Below, piece by piece: positions 1 to 8,285 of a stretch of 40,824 bases of DNA. Numbering within the stretch: position 1 is the stretch's first letter; each line of letters opens with the position of its first letter. Made by a program: the position numbers and the translations under genes. Source of the stretch: Natronolimnohabitans innermongolicus JCM 12255 (GTDB taxonomy: Archaea > Halobacteriota > Halobacteria > Halobacteriales > Natrialbaceae); NCBI RefSeq assembly GCF_000337215.1, contig NZ_AOHZ01000080.1, positions 1-40,824 on the forward strand, given 5' to 3'. Under the pieces are notes generated by a model. That model saw nothing but the letters and a program-made list of their open reading frames with translations. It did no database searches and had not been told where the DNA came from.

Positions 1-16
1 TGTGTATAAGAGACAG
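1..16 (+). other. Nextera transposon mosaic-end remnant (sequencing adapter)
   Basis: The first 16 bases, TGTGTATAAGAGACAG, equal the 3' end of the 19-bp Tn5/Nextera mosaic end. The haloarchaeal coding sequence begins at about position 17, where the bases realign with the repeat seen again near 320 and 615 (GTACACC/GGTCGACG). This is library adapter left on the contig edge, not genomic DNA. Confidence 0.95.
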
Positions 17-17
17 G

Positions 18-2381
18 TACACGGTCGACGAGGAGCCGCCCGAGGACGAGTTGGCCACGCTCGAGGTGGACGACCAGACGGGCGACGGCGAGACGCTAAC
101 CGTCGACGAAGCGGACGCGACGGTCGAGTACGACGTCACCGTGACCGACGAAGACGGCGAGCAACGCGGCGTGAGCGGTCCGTTCGACCGCAACGAGACG
201 GTGACGGATCTCCCCGTCGACCTCGAACCGCCGCTCGAAGACGACGCGACCCTCGAGGTCGAAGTCGTTTCGATCGCCTCGGAGTTGGAGGACGACGACG
301 TCCTCGCGAGCGAGACCATCGAGTACACCGTCGACGACGAGCCGCCAGTCGACCCGGACGCGACGCTCAACGTGAGCGACCAGACCGGCGACGGCGAGAC
401 GGTCACCGTCGACGAGGCGAGCGCCGACGTCGACTACAGCGTGGTCGTGACCGACGACGCCGGCGAGCAACGCGCCGCAAGCGAGGTCTTCGAGGCCGGC
501 GAGGACGCCGACCTCGAGTCGCTCGCCCTCGAGCCGCCGCTCGAGGAGGACGCCACGCTCGAGGTGAGCCTCGTCGACGACGCCGGCGAGACGCTCGCGA
601 GCGAATCGCTCGAGTACACCGTCGACGGCGATCCCGCCGAGTTCGACGCCGCATTCCCGACCTGCCAGGAAGCCGACGTGACCGGCTCGTTCGAGGACGG
701 CGATATGATCATCGTCGCCACCGGCTTCTACGAGTCGGGCGGCTTCGGCAACACGTTAGGCGAGTACGCGATCACGGTCGGCGAGGACGTCGAGGCGCCG
801 TTCGAGGGGACGATCACGTACCAGACCGGCGAGGAGTTCGTCGTCGAAGAGGGCGAGAACGAGGCGACCGTGACGGTGCCCGAAGGCGACTTCGGCGCCG
901 CGATCACCGGGTTCGCCTCGCCCGACGCGACGCCGGGTTCGATCGATTACCCGAACCCCGACGCGGCCGAGTGCATCGAAGACGTCCGACCGGAACAGCC
1001 CGAGATCGACGTCGAGGATACCGAACCGACCGACGACGGCGCGATCGAGGTCACGTTCGGCTACGACAACCCCAACGAGGCCGAACTACTGGTCAGCAGC
1101 GAGTTCGTCGAAGGCGCAACCGACGAGGAGCCGCCGTCCGAACTCGCGCCGGGCGAGGAGACGTTCACGGTCACGTGGACGCCCGAATCGGACGACGAGC
1201 GACTCGTCTGGGAGGTCGACATGGGGATCTACGACTACGACGAGGTGCTGACCGCCGAAACCCAGCCTGCCGGCGAGATCGCGCCGACCGAACCCGCCGC
1301 GTTCGACGTGGCGATCACCGGCACGAACGATCCCGTCGAACAGGGCGAGTCGCTCGAGGTCGACGCCGAAATCACGAACACCGGCGCCGACGAGGGCGCA
1401 CAGGACGTCGAACTCGCGCTCGACGGCGAGGTCGTCGCGACGGAGAACGTGACCGTCGGCGCCGACGAAACCGAGGCGGTGACGCTGTCCGCCGAGACCG
1501 ACGACCTCGAGCCCGGCGACTACGCGGCGACGGTTTCGAGCGACGACGACGACGCCGAGACGACGGCGACGATCGACGCGCCCGGCGAAGCCGAGTTCAC
1601 GGCCGACATCGTCGGTACGAACGATCCCGTCGAACAGGGCGAGCCGCTCGAGGTCGACGCCGAAATCGAGAACGTCGGCGACGAAGCCGACGCGCAGGAC
1701 GTGACGCTCTCGATCGACGGCGGCGAACCGGTCGACGAGACGGCCGTCGACCTTGAGCCCGACGCGTCCGAGATCGTTACGCTGACGGCCGAGACCGACG
1801 ACCTCGAGCCCGGCGAGTACACGGCGACGGTCTCGAGCGACGACGACGACGCCGAGACGACGGTGACGATCGACGCGCCCGGCGAAGCCGAGTTCGCCGT
1901 GAGCGACCTCGAGGCACCCGACAGCGGCGAGGCCGGTGAGGACGTCACGGTGAGCGCGACTATCGAGAACGTCGGCGACGCCGACGACGAGGGGACGGTG
2001 ACCTACGACGTCGACGGCCAGCAGGTGGGCACGGAGAGCGTCGCCCTCGAGGCCGGTGCGGAGACGACGGTGACGTTCTCGACGACGCTCCCCGACGCCG
2101 ACTCGACGCACACCGTCGCGACCGACGACGACTCGCAGTCGGTGACGATCGAGGTAACGGAGCCCGAACCGGAACCAGAGCCCGAACCCGAACCTGAACC
2201 AGAGCCGGAGCCGGAGCCTGAGCCTGAACCAGAGCCCGAACCGGAACCTGAGCCGGAACCGGAACCTGAGCCGGAACCAGAGCCCGAACCCGAACCTGAA
2301 CCAGAGCCGGAGCCTGAGACTGAACCGGAGCCTGACGCACCAAACGGCGCTGACGCTGGCGACGCCGAGCTCCCAGCCTGA
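18..2381 (+). CDS. Secreted/cell-surface repeat protein with Glu-Pro tail, 5' truncated
   Basis: The reading frame is open from the adapter junction, so the N-terminus and any signal peptide lie outside the window; the TTG at 51 is internal, not a start. Visible parts in order are: two copies of a beta-rich unit of about 100 residues (containing TGDGETxTVDEA and ending EYTVDxxP); a distinct domain with Cys in FPTCQE and AECIED; a linking domain; three CARDB-like Ig-fold repeats (each with NDPVEQGE or a variant, VDAEIxNxG and LEPGxYxATV); then 29 Glu-Pro dipeptides (one is Glu-Thr) and a short tail ending AELPA. The repeats are typical of haloarchaeal surface or adhesin-like proteins. There is no PGF-CTERM motif or C-terminal membrane helix, so how it stays at the cell surface is unclear. 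Function is unknown; secretion is inferred from domain type only. Confidence 0.8.
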   Translation, partial: YTVDEEPPEDELATLEVDDQTGDGETLTVDEADATVEYDVTVTDEDGEQRGVSGPFDRNETVTDLPVDLEPPLEDDATLEVEVVSIASELEDDDVLASETIEYTVDDEPPVDPDATLNVSDQTGDGETVTVDEASADVDYSVVVTDDAGEQRAASEVFEAGEDADLESLALEPPLEEDATLEVSLVDDAGETLASESLEYTVDGDPAEFDAAFPTCQEADVTGSFEDGDMIIVATGFYESGGFGNTLGEYAITVGEDVEAPFEGTITYQTGEEFVVEEGENEATVTVPEGDFGAAITGFASPDATPGSIDYPNPDAAECIEDVRPEQPEIDVEDTEPTDDGAIEVTFGYDNPNEAELLVSSEFVEGATDEEPPSELAPGEETFTVTWTPESDDERLVWEVDMGIYDYDEVLTAETQPAGEIAPTEPAAFDVAITGTNDPVEQGESLEVDAEITNTGADEGAQDVELALDGEVVATENVTVGADETEAVTLSAETDDLEPGDYAATVSSDDDDAETTATIDAPGEAEFTADIVGTNDPVEQGEPLEVDAEIENVGDEADAQDVTLSIDGGEPVDETAVDLEPDASEIVTLTAETDDLEPGEYTATVSSDDDDAETTVTIDAPGEAEFAVSDLEAPDSGEAGEDVTVSATIENVGDADDEGTVTYDVDGQQVGTESVALEAGAETTVTFSTTLPDADSTHTVATDDDSQSVTIEVTEPEPEPEPEPEPEPEPEPEPEPEPEPEPEPEPEPEPEPEPEPEPEPEPEPEPETEPEPDAPNGADAGDAELPA
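2160..2333 (+). repeat. Glu-Pro dipeptide repeat tract (hexanucleotide GARCCN array)
   Basis: This is 58 codons of alternating GAR and CCN inside the surface protein gene. A higher-order duplication is visible: the block starting CCAGAGCCCGAACCCGAACC at 2175 recurs at 2277, an offset of 102 bp. Such tracts usually form stiff, extended spacers in surface proteins and are prone to slippage and to mis-assembly. Confidence 0.9.
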
Positions 2382-2470
2382 CTCGAGTCGGCTGCGCTCG
2401 CTCGTCGGTCAGGTTCGGTCGGAATTAGGTGAAAACGGTGTGAACTGCGATCTCCGTCCGATGCGGACGC

Positions 2471-2758
2471 TCAGTGCTGGTGGCCGGTCGCTTCGCCGTA
2501 GGTGACGCCGAATCGTTCTTCGAACAGTTCCATGATGCGAGCCTCCTGGGCCTCGAGTTCCTCGTCGGCGCCCTGGCCGTGGTGGACGATGTGGTGGGCG
2601 CGGCTGGCGAAGGAGAGCAGGGCGACGTCGCCGATCGTTTCGGCGTCGCTCTGGTCGCCTTCCGCGACGAGGTCGATGAGACCCGAGGGAATTTCTACGT
2701 CGTCGGTGGAGTCGCCGGCGCTGATCTCGACTGTCGTCGTGTCGACTTCATCGGTCAT
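2471..2758 (-). CDS. Small conserved haloarchaeal protein (DUF7545-like)
   Basis: A 95-residue acidic protein of unknown function. It has an N-terminal beta-type segment (TTVEISAGDS, VEIPSGLIDLVAEG), then a helical part with the stretch SFASRAHHIVHHGQG and a His-rich end, GHQH. The pattern resembles a small family I recall from haloarchaea (DUF7545; assignment from memory). A TATA-like CTTTAGG lies about 25-30 nt before the ATG on the minus strand (around 2780-2790), consistent with a leaderless transcript. It stands alone, tail-to-tail with the surface protein gene. The cluster of His residues could bind metal, but nothing else supports that. Confidence 0.75.
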   Translation of the reverse strand: MTDEVDTTTVEISAGDSTDDVEIPSGLIDLVAEGDQSDAETIGDVALLSFASRAHHIVHHGQGADEELEAQEARIMELFEERFGVTYGEATGHQH

Positions 2759-2913
2759 ACCCCTACCGTCGGGTACCGCCCCTAAAGGTGCTGTGGCTTG
2801 CGTCGCTGGGTCCCGTTCCGACGTTCTGCCCTGTTGTCATCCGGACGGCCACGGCCGGCATCTCGATCCGTCATCCCGCGGTATTTTTGCCGCTTTGTGA
2901 GGAATGCACACAT

Positions 2914-3057
2914 ATGCCATTGACCGAACTCGAGGAAGAGACGGTCGAGCGGTTGGACGCGCTGCGCGTCGACGACGAGTCCTACGACGAACTCGTTACC
3001 GAACTCATCAACAGCTACGAAGCGAACGAGTACACGCTCTTTCACGCCGGCGACTGA
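2914..3057 (+). CDS. 47-residue antitoxin-like protein (DUF7557-like)
   Basis: A 47-residue protein starting MPLTELEEETVERLD and ending LFHAGD. The pattern (charged start, then a VERLDALRVDDESYDELVTEL helix pair) resembles the N-terminal parts of VapB-type or ribbon-helix-helix antitoxins and a small haloarchaeal family recalled as DUF7557. I chose the ATG at 2914 over the upstream in-frame start at 2788 because an AT-rich box (GGTATTTTTGC, 2880-2889) lies about 28 nt before it and the upstream codons are not protein-like. No PIN-type or other toxin gene is adjacent, so it would be an orphan. Function is inferred only weakly. Confidence 0.7.
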   Translation: MPLTELEEETVERLDALRVDDESYDELVTELINSYEANEYTLFHAGD

Positions 3058-3152
3058 GACGGGCTGTCGTCCCGAGCGCCGGTGCACCGCTGACGTCCGC
3101 GGTATCCGCCACTGCGGACGCTGCGGACGCAGTTCGGACGACCCGTCGTCGG

Positions 3153-3683
3153 TCAGTTCCCGGCGTCGTCGGCGTCCGTCTCCGCGGCCTCGTCGCTCCA
3201 CTCGCCGCTCGGATCGTCGGCCGCCGCTTCGCGGACCGACTCCCAGCGGCCGTTCGTCTCGAGGTGGTCCTGGAGTTCGTCGGCGTACTCCTGGGTCAGT
3301 CGCTCGGCCGCGCGCAGTTTTTCGGCGTGGTCGTCGTCGCCGCCGTCGCCACCACTCCCGAGTCCGAGGGCGCTCTTGATCGAATCGAAGACGCCACCGC
3401 CGCCGCCCGAGGAACGGCTCTGCTGTGCGGGACCGCCCATGCCGCCCATCCCGCCGGTCGGCATGTTCTCGAGCTCGGGGATGATCTGCTCGACCTGGTC
3501 GGTGTTGGCGACGATCCGGGCCCGATCGGGATCGTCGGCGTGTTCGACCTCGAACTCCGTGGCGGTCATGATCAGGCTCCACTGCTGGTTGGTAAACTGT
3601 GAGGCCTCGACCTGCGAGGAGAACTCCTGGTCGACGGTCATCCGAGCGCCGACGATCTGATCCGTCCACGGTCTGTCACTCAT
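3153..3683 (-). CDS. DUF5799-type conserved haloarchaeal protein
   Basis: A 176-residue protein starting MSDRPWTDQIVGARMTVDQ. The N-terminal 90 residues form a conserved domain (FTNQQWSLIMTATEFEVE, RARIVANTDQVEQIIPEL). Then come a Gly/Met-rich linker (GGMGGMGG), a Ser/Gly stretch, the segment VFDSIKSALGLG and an acidic helical tail. This order matches the family I know as DUF5799, which is confined to haloarchaea and has no assigned role. The downstream ATG at 3683 is preferred to the in-frame upstream start at 3722, because the extra residues (MKTLIQPPSEPTA) do not look conserved. It is a single gene running towards the small gene at 2914. Confidence 0.8.
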   Translation of the reverse strand: MSDRPWTDQIVGARMTVDQEFSSQVEASQFTNQQWSLIMTATEFEVEHADDPDRARIVANTDQVEQIIPELENMPTGGMGGMGGPAQQSRSSGGGGGVFDSIKSALGLGSGGDGGDDDHAEKLRAAERLTQEYADELQDHLETNGRWESVREAAADDPSGEWSDEAAETDADDAGN

Positions 3684-3809
3684 GGCCGTCGGTTCGGACG
3701 GTGGCTGTATCAGCGTTTTCATCGTCTCGACCTCCGCGTGCGTACCCGCAGCCCCAGCGCTAACTGCTGGGACTCGCGATCGGATCGGGGGCCGACGACG
3801 AAACCGCCG

Positions 3810-4310
3810 TCAGTCGAGTCGCTCGGACGTCTCCGCGTACCGTCGGGAAAGTTCGACGTAGCGGTCCGCGGTTTTCTCGAGTCGATCGCCTTCGATCTCG
3901 GTCTTCGGTTCGGCGGGCGTGCCGGCGACGAGCGTCGATGGCGGGATCTCCGTGCCTTCGGTCACTACGCTCCCGGCTGCGACGACAGCGCCCTCGCCAA
4001 CGTGCGCGCCGTCTAAGACGACCGCGTTCATCCCGACCAGGCCGCGCTCGGCGACGGTCGCGTCGTGGACGATCGCGCTGTGGCCCACCGTCGAGTAGGG
4101 CTCGAGTTCGGCGTCCTCGTGGAGGACGGCGTTGTCCTGGACGTTGGCGCCCTCGCCGACGACGATCTGCCCGTGATCGCCGCGCAGCGTGGTGTTCGGC
4201 CAGACGCTCGCTTCGGCTTCGATGACGACGTTTCCGATGACGACCGCGGCCTCGTCGACGTACGCCGAGTCGGCGACGTCCGGTTCCATGCCGTCGAACG
4301 AACGGAGCAT
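3810..4310 (-). CDS. Gamma-carbonic anhydrase family protein (left-handed beta-helix)
   Basis: A 166-residue protein with the hexapeptide repeats of the left-handed beta-helix (VIGNVVIEAEASVWPN, IVVGEGANVQDNAVLHED, VGEGAVVAAGSVVTEG). Metal ligands match the gamma-carbonic anhydrase/YrdA pattern: His64 (VLHED), His77 (VGHSA) and His82 (IVHDA) would form the inter-subunit metal site of a trimer. Arg43 and Asp45 in LRGD are also conserved. The short C-terminal helix is usual for the family. Many family members have no measurable carbonic anhydrase activity, so hydration of CO2 is a family-level guess. I chose MLRSFDG at 4310 rather than the in-frame start at 4370, since family members begin just before this point. 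Confidence 0.9.
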   Translation of the reverse strand: MLRSFDGMEPDVADSAYVDEAAVVIGNVVIEAEASVWPNTTLRGDHGQIVVGEGANVQDNAVLHEDAELEPYSTVGHSAIVHDATVAERGLVGMNAVVLDGAHVGEGAVVAAGSVVTEGTEIPPSTLVAGTPAEPKTEIEGDRLEKTADRYVELSRRYAETSERLD

Positions 4311-4649
4311 ACGTTCCGTGTCTCGAGCAGTTCCTTGAAGCTGCCCATCGTAGTCGGCACCGACTCTCACTCCGGCGTCCTACACGATTTGGGAAGCTCA
4401 CCGTCAGCAGCCTATCGACCGTGGGCCACGTTCTCATTCGACCAATCAATATGCTTTGGCATTATGGCTATGCTCGTCGCAGTCATCGGTCCAGTTGCAG
4501 CGGCACTCGTCTCTCCCATCGAACGTATCGGCCGCTGTGTCATCCCACGCATCCCGAACCACCACCGGGGGATCGAACCCCCACCTTCGTTCCACGTCTC
4601 TCATCGACCGACCAGCGGTAGCTGTCGGCGTCGATCGGTCGCTGAGTCG
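4311..4649. other. Intergenic region, no convincing gene; one tRNA T-arm-like hairpin
   Basis: About 340 nt with mixed base composition. Reading frames here lack the acidic haloarchaeal signature. On the minus strand, 4582-4566 reads GGGGGTTCGATCCCCC, a tRNA T-arm look-alike, but no 5' acceptor half, D-arm or anticodon arm can be matched upstream, so it is not a tRNA. Promoters for the flanking minus-strand gene at 4310 should lie at the left end. Confidence 0.6.
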
Positions 4650-4970
4650 TTACTCGTTCGACCGTTCGTCGTCGTCTGGAAGTCGTTCCGAGAGTCGATC
4701 GAACCGATCTTCCATCGCTTCTCGTCGCTTCCGCTCGGTCGATGGCCGGTACGTGATCGTGAGAGGGGACTCGCCCGTGCTGTCGTCGTCCTCGTCGTCT
4801 CCCCCCTCGAGTTCGACGTCGAAGACGGCCCCCTCGTGGCGACCCTCGTCGGGAAGTCGATCGATCGCGAGCGTCCGTTCGTCGATCACCGCGCCGTCGT
4901 CCTCGAGGAGCAACACGGCCGTCTCGCCGTCGACGATCCGGTCGAGAACGGCGGTGTAGGTCTCGCTCAC
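4650..4970 (-). CDS. DUF3006 domain protein
   Basis: A 106-residue protein starting with GTG (VSETYTAVLDRIVDGETAV). The first 65 residues match DUF3006: a small beta domain with DRIVDGxxAVLLLEDDG and LPDEGRHEGAVFDVEL. An acidic stretch (GGDDEDDDSTGE) and a charged helix follow. Its start overlaps the stop of the MBL lipoprotein gene as GTGA (4967-4970), so the two are translated together. DUF3006 genes are often found beside ComEC-like MBL hydrolases, in bacteria as well. Its role is unknown; it may assist or be regulated with the hydrolase. Confidence 0.85.
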   Translation of the reverse strand: MSETYTAVLDRIVDGETAVLLLEDDGAVIDERTLAIDRLPDEGRHEGAVFDVELEGGDDEDDDSTGESPLTITYRPSTERKRREAMEDRFDRLSERLPDDDERSNE

Positions 4971-6010
4971 GGGCCCACCTCCAGCGCGGGGCTCGCCGCC
5001 GTCTGGAGCGGCGACTGGAGCGGTGGGACCGTCGACTCGAGCGCCGCCTGCTCGTCGGAGTGGGCCTCGTGTTTGTACTCGAGCAGCGTTTCCGGCTCGG
5101 TCGGTTCCTCGTGTTCCGTCGTGACCGACGTCTCGCTGCCGTCGGTCGTGAGAACGACGTCGCCGTGGACGGCGGTCCAGTAGGTCTCGACCCCGCGGTC
5201 CGCGAACGACTCGAGGACTTCGTCGTCGGGGTGGCCGTACTGGGACTCGAGCGCGCTCGAGATCACGGTGATCTCGGGGTCGACGGCGTCGAGGAACGGC
5301 TCGGTCGAGGAGGTCGACGAGCCGTGATGGCCGGCCTGATACCCCTCCGCGTCGAGGTCGTCGCCGCGGTCGTCGACCAGCCGCTGTTCGGCGTCGGCCT
5401 CCGCGTCGCCGGTCGTCAGGTACGCGAACTCGTCGTACTCGACGAGCAGCGTGACGCTGTTGTAGTGGAAATCGGTCCCCGAATCGCCCTCGGGCGGATT
5501 CAGGACGGTTGCCTCGAGGGAGTCGCCCTCGAGTGGGAGCGTATCGCCCTCGGCCACCTCGAACAGCGTGACTTCGTACTCCTCGACGGCGTCGAGGTAG
5601 TTGTCGTAGGTCTGGCTCGTGTGGACGACGCCGGAGTCGTAGGCCGCGCCCACGCCGTCGCCGTGCTCCTCTACGTGTTCGATAACCGCCGCGTGGCCGC
5701 CGATGTGGTCGGCGTGTGCGTGGGTTGCGACGAGGTGATCGATCCGGTCGATGCCCTCGTCTTCGAGGTAGTCGATGACCTGTTCGCCGTCCGGTCGCCA
5801 GTCGCCCGTGTCGATCAGGATCGTCTCGTCGGCGGGCGTGACGAGCAGCGTCGCGTCGGCCTGTCCGACGTCGATGTGGTGAATCTCGAGGTCGCCCGCG
5901 ACCTCGTCGTCCGCCGTTCCGGTGTCGGAGCCGAGTCCGAACCCGAGACAGCCAGAGAGAACGAGTAGTCCGGCAACTGTCACGACTAGCAGGCCGCGGT
6001 GACGTCGCAT
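4967..6010 (-). CDS. ComEC/Rec2-related MBL-fold hydrolase, lipoprotein
   Basis: A 347-residue protein. The signal segment ends in a lipobox (Leu18-Ser-Gly-Cys21), so it is probably lipid-anchored outside the membrane. The mature part is a metallo-beta-lactamase domain like the C-terminal domain of ComEC: HIDVGQADATLL, then IDTGD, the metal motif His97-Ala-His99-Ala-Asp101-His102, TTGDAEADAE, and a final AGHHGSSTS segment. No ComEC channel helices are present. Free-standing exported versions are usually annotated as hydrolases acting on nucleic acids or other phosphodiesters; the substrate is unknown. It is the first gene of a two-gene unit with the DUF3006 gene. A box reading CACATATCC on the minus strand lies near 6030-6040, about 25 nt before the ATG. 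Confidence 0.9.
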   Translation of the reverse strand: MRRHRGLLVVTVAGLLVLSGCLGFGLGSDTGTADDEVAGDLEIHHIDVGQADATLLVTPADETILIDTGDWRPDGEQVIDYLEDEGIDRIDHLVATHAHADHIGGHAAVIEHVEEHGDGVGAAYDSGVVHTSQTYDNYLDAVEEYEVTLFEVAEGDTLPLEGDSLEATVLNPPEGDSGTDFHYNSVTLLVEYDEFAYLTTGDAEADAEQRLVDDRGDDLDAEGYQAGHHGSSTSSTEPFLDAVDPEITVISSALESQYGHPDDEVLESFADRGVETYWTAVHGDVVLTTDGSETSVTTEHEEPTEPETLLEYKHEAHSDEQAALESTVPPLQSPLQTAASPALEVGP

Positions 6011-6172
6011 ACACGCCCCGAAGGCAGCCGAGGATATGTGCGTTCGGACTGTTTCCGGCGACGTACAGGTACCGATGTCGACAGCTTCTGGGAGAGTGTT
6101 CGATAAAATAGTTCTAGTCTGCCGCCGTTCACCGTCGGCGACGTCGGACAGAATCGACCGCCGACAGCCAAC

Positions 6173-6568
6173 CTAGAACGCGTCGCCCTCGATCGACGTC
6201 TCCGCGTGCAGGTCCGACTTGACGGCGTCGTGGACCTTGCAGAGTTCGTTCGCGCGCTCGATTACCTTCTCGGCCGTCTCGTCGTCGACGCTGGCTTCGA
6301 CGCGGACGTCGAAGGAGACCGACTCGAGTTTGTCGTCGTCGTTGAGGTCGCCCGTCGCGTCGATCTCGACCCGGCCGAGATCGCCGGCGTCGCGCTGTTC
6401 GCCGCCGACGCGCAGCGCGGGGACGTAACAGGAGGCGTAGGTCGCGAGCAGCGTCTCGAGCGTGTCCGGCGCCTCCTCGCCGGTCGCGTCGATCGTCGTC
6501 TCGAAATCGCGGATCTCGTTCGTCGCGCTGAACCCCTCCTCGGAGACGGTAGTGACTTCCTTCGTCAT
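6173..6568 (-). CDS. OsmC/Ohr family protein
   Basis: A 131-residue protein with the OsmC fold pattern: N-terminal beta strands, then TLETLLATYASCYVPALR with Cys47, the beta segment LESVSFDVRVEA, and the C-terminal helix ANELCKVHDAV with Cys110. The two cysteines are the peroxidatic/resolving pair of the thiol-dependent peroxidases in this family, which reduce organic hydroperoxides in the cytosol. The ATG at 6568 (MTKEV) is preferred to the one 18 nt upstream because the extra residues MDDSSA are not conserved in style. It is a single gene. Substrate preference (OsmC, Ohr or YhfA type) cannot be settled by eye. Confidence 0.85.
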   Translation of the reverse strand: MTKEVTTVSEEGFSATNEIRDFETTIDATGEEAPDTLETLLATYASCYVPALRVGGEQRDAGDLGRVEIDATGDLNDDDKLESVSFDVRVEASVDDETAEKVIERANELCKVHDAVKSDLHAETSIEGDAF

Positions 6569-6704
6569 CGCACTCGAGTCGTCCACAGCCGACGGTATAA
6601 ACGTTGCAGGAGTCGACGCGGCAGTTCGTGACCGTCTGGCGGGTCCGCGCGAGTGCTCTCGGCGTCAATTTCGCCGTCGCTCCCGACCGGCGGGCGTCGA
6701 CGTC

Positions 6705-6878
6705 TCAGTAAACGCCGGCTCGCTGCAACAGTCCGGCGAGCAAACTTCCCAGTCCGAAGACGGCGACGACGAGGGCGAAATCGTGGATCGCCGCGTACGA
6801 GCCGTAGTAGTATACGCCCCAGAGCCCCGCGAGAAGACCGAACGCACCGGCACCGATGAGCGAAACGGATCGTTCCAT
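6705..6878 (-). CDS. 57-residue two-helix membrane protein
   Basis: A short reading frame below usual size limits, from ATG at 6878 to TGA at 6705. The product starts MERSVSLIGAGAFGLLAG and ends LLAGLLQRAGVY. Two hydrophobic helices are clear, about residues 5-24 (with Gly-Ala spacing and Trp-Gly-Val-Tyr at its end) and 32-50 (DFALVVAVFGLGSLLAGLL). The frame is GC3-rich, unlike the Arg-rich frames overlapping it. It lies between the OsmC gene and the UPF0173 gene, on the same strand as both. Function is unknown; similar tiny two-helix proteins are common in haloarchaea. Confidence 0.7.
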   Translation of the reverse strand: MERSVSLIGAGAFGLLAGLWGVYYYGSYAAIHDFALVVAVFGLGSLLAGLLQRAGVY

Positions 6879-6968
6879 ACGTACCGATTTCGCGTCGGGG
6901 GCAAAATCTCCTTCGAGACGATCGACGGCCCTCGCGACGGGCGGCGAGCGACCGTCGGGACCTCTCCG

Positions 6969-7685
6969 CTACTCCAGGTCGTAGGACTCGTCGCCCTCGA
7001 GGATAACGACCTCGGCGTCGCTACCGGTGTCGGCGACGGCGTCGGCGAAGTCCTCCGGGTCCTGCTCGATCGGCGGGAAGGTGTCGTAGTGCTGGGGGAT
7101 GGCGACGTCGACGTCGAGCCAGTCGACGGCGACGGCGGCCTGCTGGGGCCCCATCGTGAAGTGGTCGCCGATGGGGACGATGGCCGCGTCGGGGTTCAGG
7201 TAGTCGCCGATGACGTCTTTCATCTCGGACATCAGCGACGTGTCGCCGGCGTTGTACAGCGTCGTCGAATCGTCGGCGGTCGGCTCGCCGTCGGCGATGA
7301 CGAAGCCGGCGGGCATGCCGCCGCTCGCGTCGTTCTCGGTCATGATTCCGTTCGTGTGGTCGGCGCGGACCATCGTGACGGTCGCGTCGCCGCAGTCGAC
7401 GGTGCCGCCCAAATTCATGCCCATCCCACCGACGGCGTCCTCGAATCCGAACTCCGACTCGCAGTAGGAGACGAGTTCGGGCGTCGCGACCAGCGTCGCA
7501 TCCGAGAACTCGCCGGCGTGGGCGATGTGGTCGGCGTGGCCGTGTGTCAACAGTACGTAGTCCGGCTCCACTTCGTCTTCCGGCTCGAGGTCCGTCTTCG
7601 GGTTGTCGAAGAACGGATCGATTAACAGCTCCGTCTCCCCTACGGTGACGTGCCACGTCGAGTGGCCGTGCCAGGTGACTTGCAT
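6969..7685 (-). CDS. UPF0173 family metal-dependent hydrolase (MBL fold)
   Basis: A 238-residue protein starting [13 protein letters not shown], the standard UPF0173/YtkL start. The metal site is His48-Gly-His50-Ala-Asp52-His53. Other landmarks are [27 protein letters not shown] and [10 protein letters not shown], all in family order, and the length is normal. It is a cytosolic zinc hydrolase of unknown substrate. The start at 7685 is fixed by homology and by the TATA box about 30 nt upstream. It is divergent from the small gene at 7865. Confidence 0.92.
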   Translation of the reverse strand: MQVTWHGHSTWHVTVGETELLIDPFFDNPKTDLEPEDEVEPDYVLLTHGHADHIAHAGEFSDATLVATPELVSYCESEFGFEDAVGGMGMNLGGTVDCGDATVTMVRADHTNGIMTENDASGGMPAGFVIADGEPTADDSTTLYNAGDTSLMSEMKDVIGDYLNPDAAIVPIGDHFTMGPQQAAVAVDWLDVDVAIPQHYDTFPPIEQDPEDFADAVADTGSDAEVVILEGDESYDLE

Positions 7686-7710
7686 TGCGTGCGATCCGTT
7701 GGGCCGAATA

Positions 7711-7720
7711 CACCTTAAAT
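7711..7720 (-). promoter_or_regulatory. TATA box for the UPF0173 gene
   Basis: The minus strand reads ATTTAAGGTG, 26-35 nt before the ATG at 7685. This spacing places the transcription start at or next to the start codon, so the mRNA is probably leaderless. Confidence 0.6.
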
Positions 7721-7864
7721 GTGGGCGAGGCGGTCGCTCGTGCCGATTGCAGCGAAGCGGCTGTCGCAACGAAAACGCGACAGCCCGGCAGCGACGTGAC
7801 ACCCGTCGGCCGCAAGCGCGATGCCGTGGCGTTTTCTACCCGGGGCGCCAACGGCAACTCGACT

Positions 7865-8128
7865 ATGCTTACGCTGACGCTCGAGGATTTCATGGTGGAG
7901 TTGACCGACGGATCGATCAAGAACGTCGGCCCGGCGAACAAGTCTGCGACGGTCAAGATGTTCGACGTCGAGTCCGCCGAAGCGCGCGAGTTCGGCGACA
8001 AGCGCGTCAAGCTCGTCTTCGAGGACGAGGAGGGCAGCGAGATCCAGATCTCGTTGTTCCCCGAGGACGTTCGAAAGCTCGTCGACGACGTCGAACGCCT
8101 CGAGGAGGAGTCGCCGGTTTTCGAGTGA
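7865..8128 (+). CDS. Small conserved protein of unknown function (87 aa)
   Basis: An 87-residue acidic protein starting MLTLTLEDFMVELTDGSIKN. It alternates short beta strands (KMFDVESAE, KRVKLVFEDEEGSEIQISLF) and ends in a helix (EDVRKLVDDVERLEEE). There are no Cys or His clusters and no membrane segment. The ATG at 7865 is chosen over in-frame upstream starts because upstream codons are not protein-like and an AT-rich GTTTTCTA lies about 30 nt before it. I do not recognise the family beyond its general look of a haloarchaeal conserved hypothetical. It precedes the DHH-like gene by 157 nt on the same strand. Confidence 0.75.
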   Translation: MLTLTLEDFMVELTDGSIKNVGPANKSATVKMFDVESAEAREFGDKRVKLVFEDEEGSEIQISLFPEDVRKLVDDVERLEEESPVFE

Positions 8129-8285
8129 GACGAGCCGCTGTGAGTCAGTATTGCTACGATTGCGATCCGGCTACAGTTCGGTAAATCGGTACCGCAGTCC
8201 GTCTGCGTCTCCGGTCGTGACGGGTGCGTTCGCACCGAGCGCATTTCGACAACCGTTTTAGGGCGAAACTGCTTGGTCCGAGTAG

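Noticed and set aside
2-1756. Long Arg-rich frame overlapping the surface protein gene
   Set aside because: Extremely Arg-rich; a typical shadow of a GC-rich, acidic coding frame, and it begins inside the adapter.
4566-4582. tRNA gene suggested by a T-arm-like GGGGGTTCGATCCCCC on the minus strand
   Set aside because: No matching 5' acceptor half, D-arm or anticodon arm is present upstream, and the fifth T-stem pair is mismatched.
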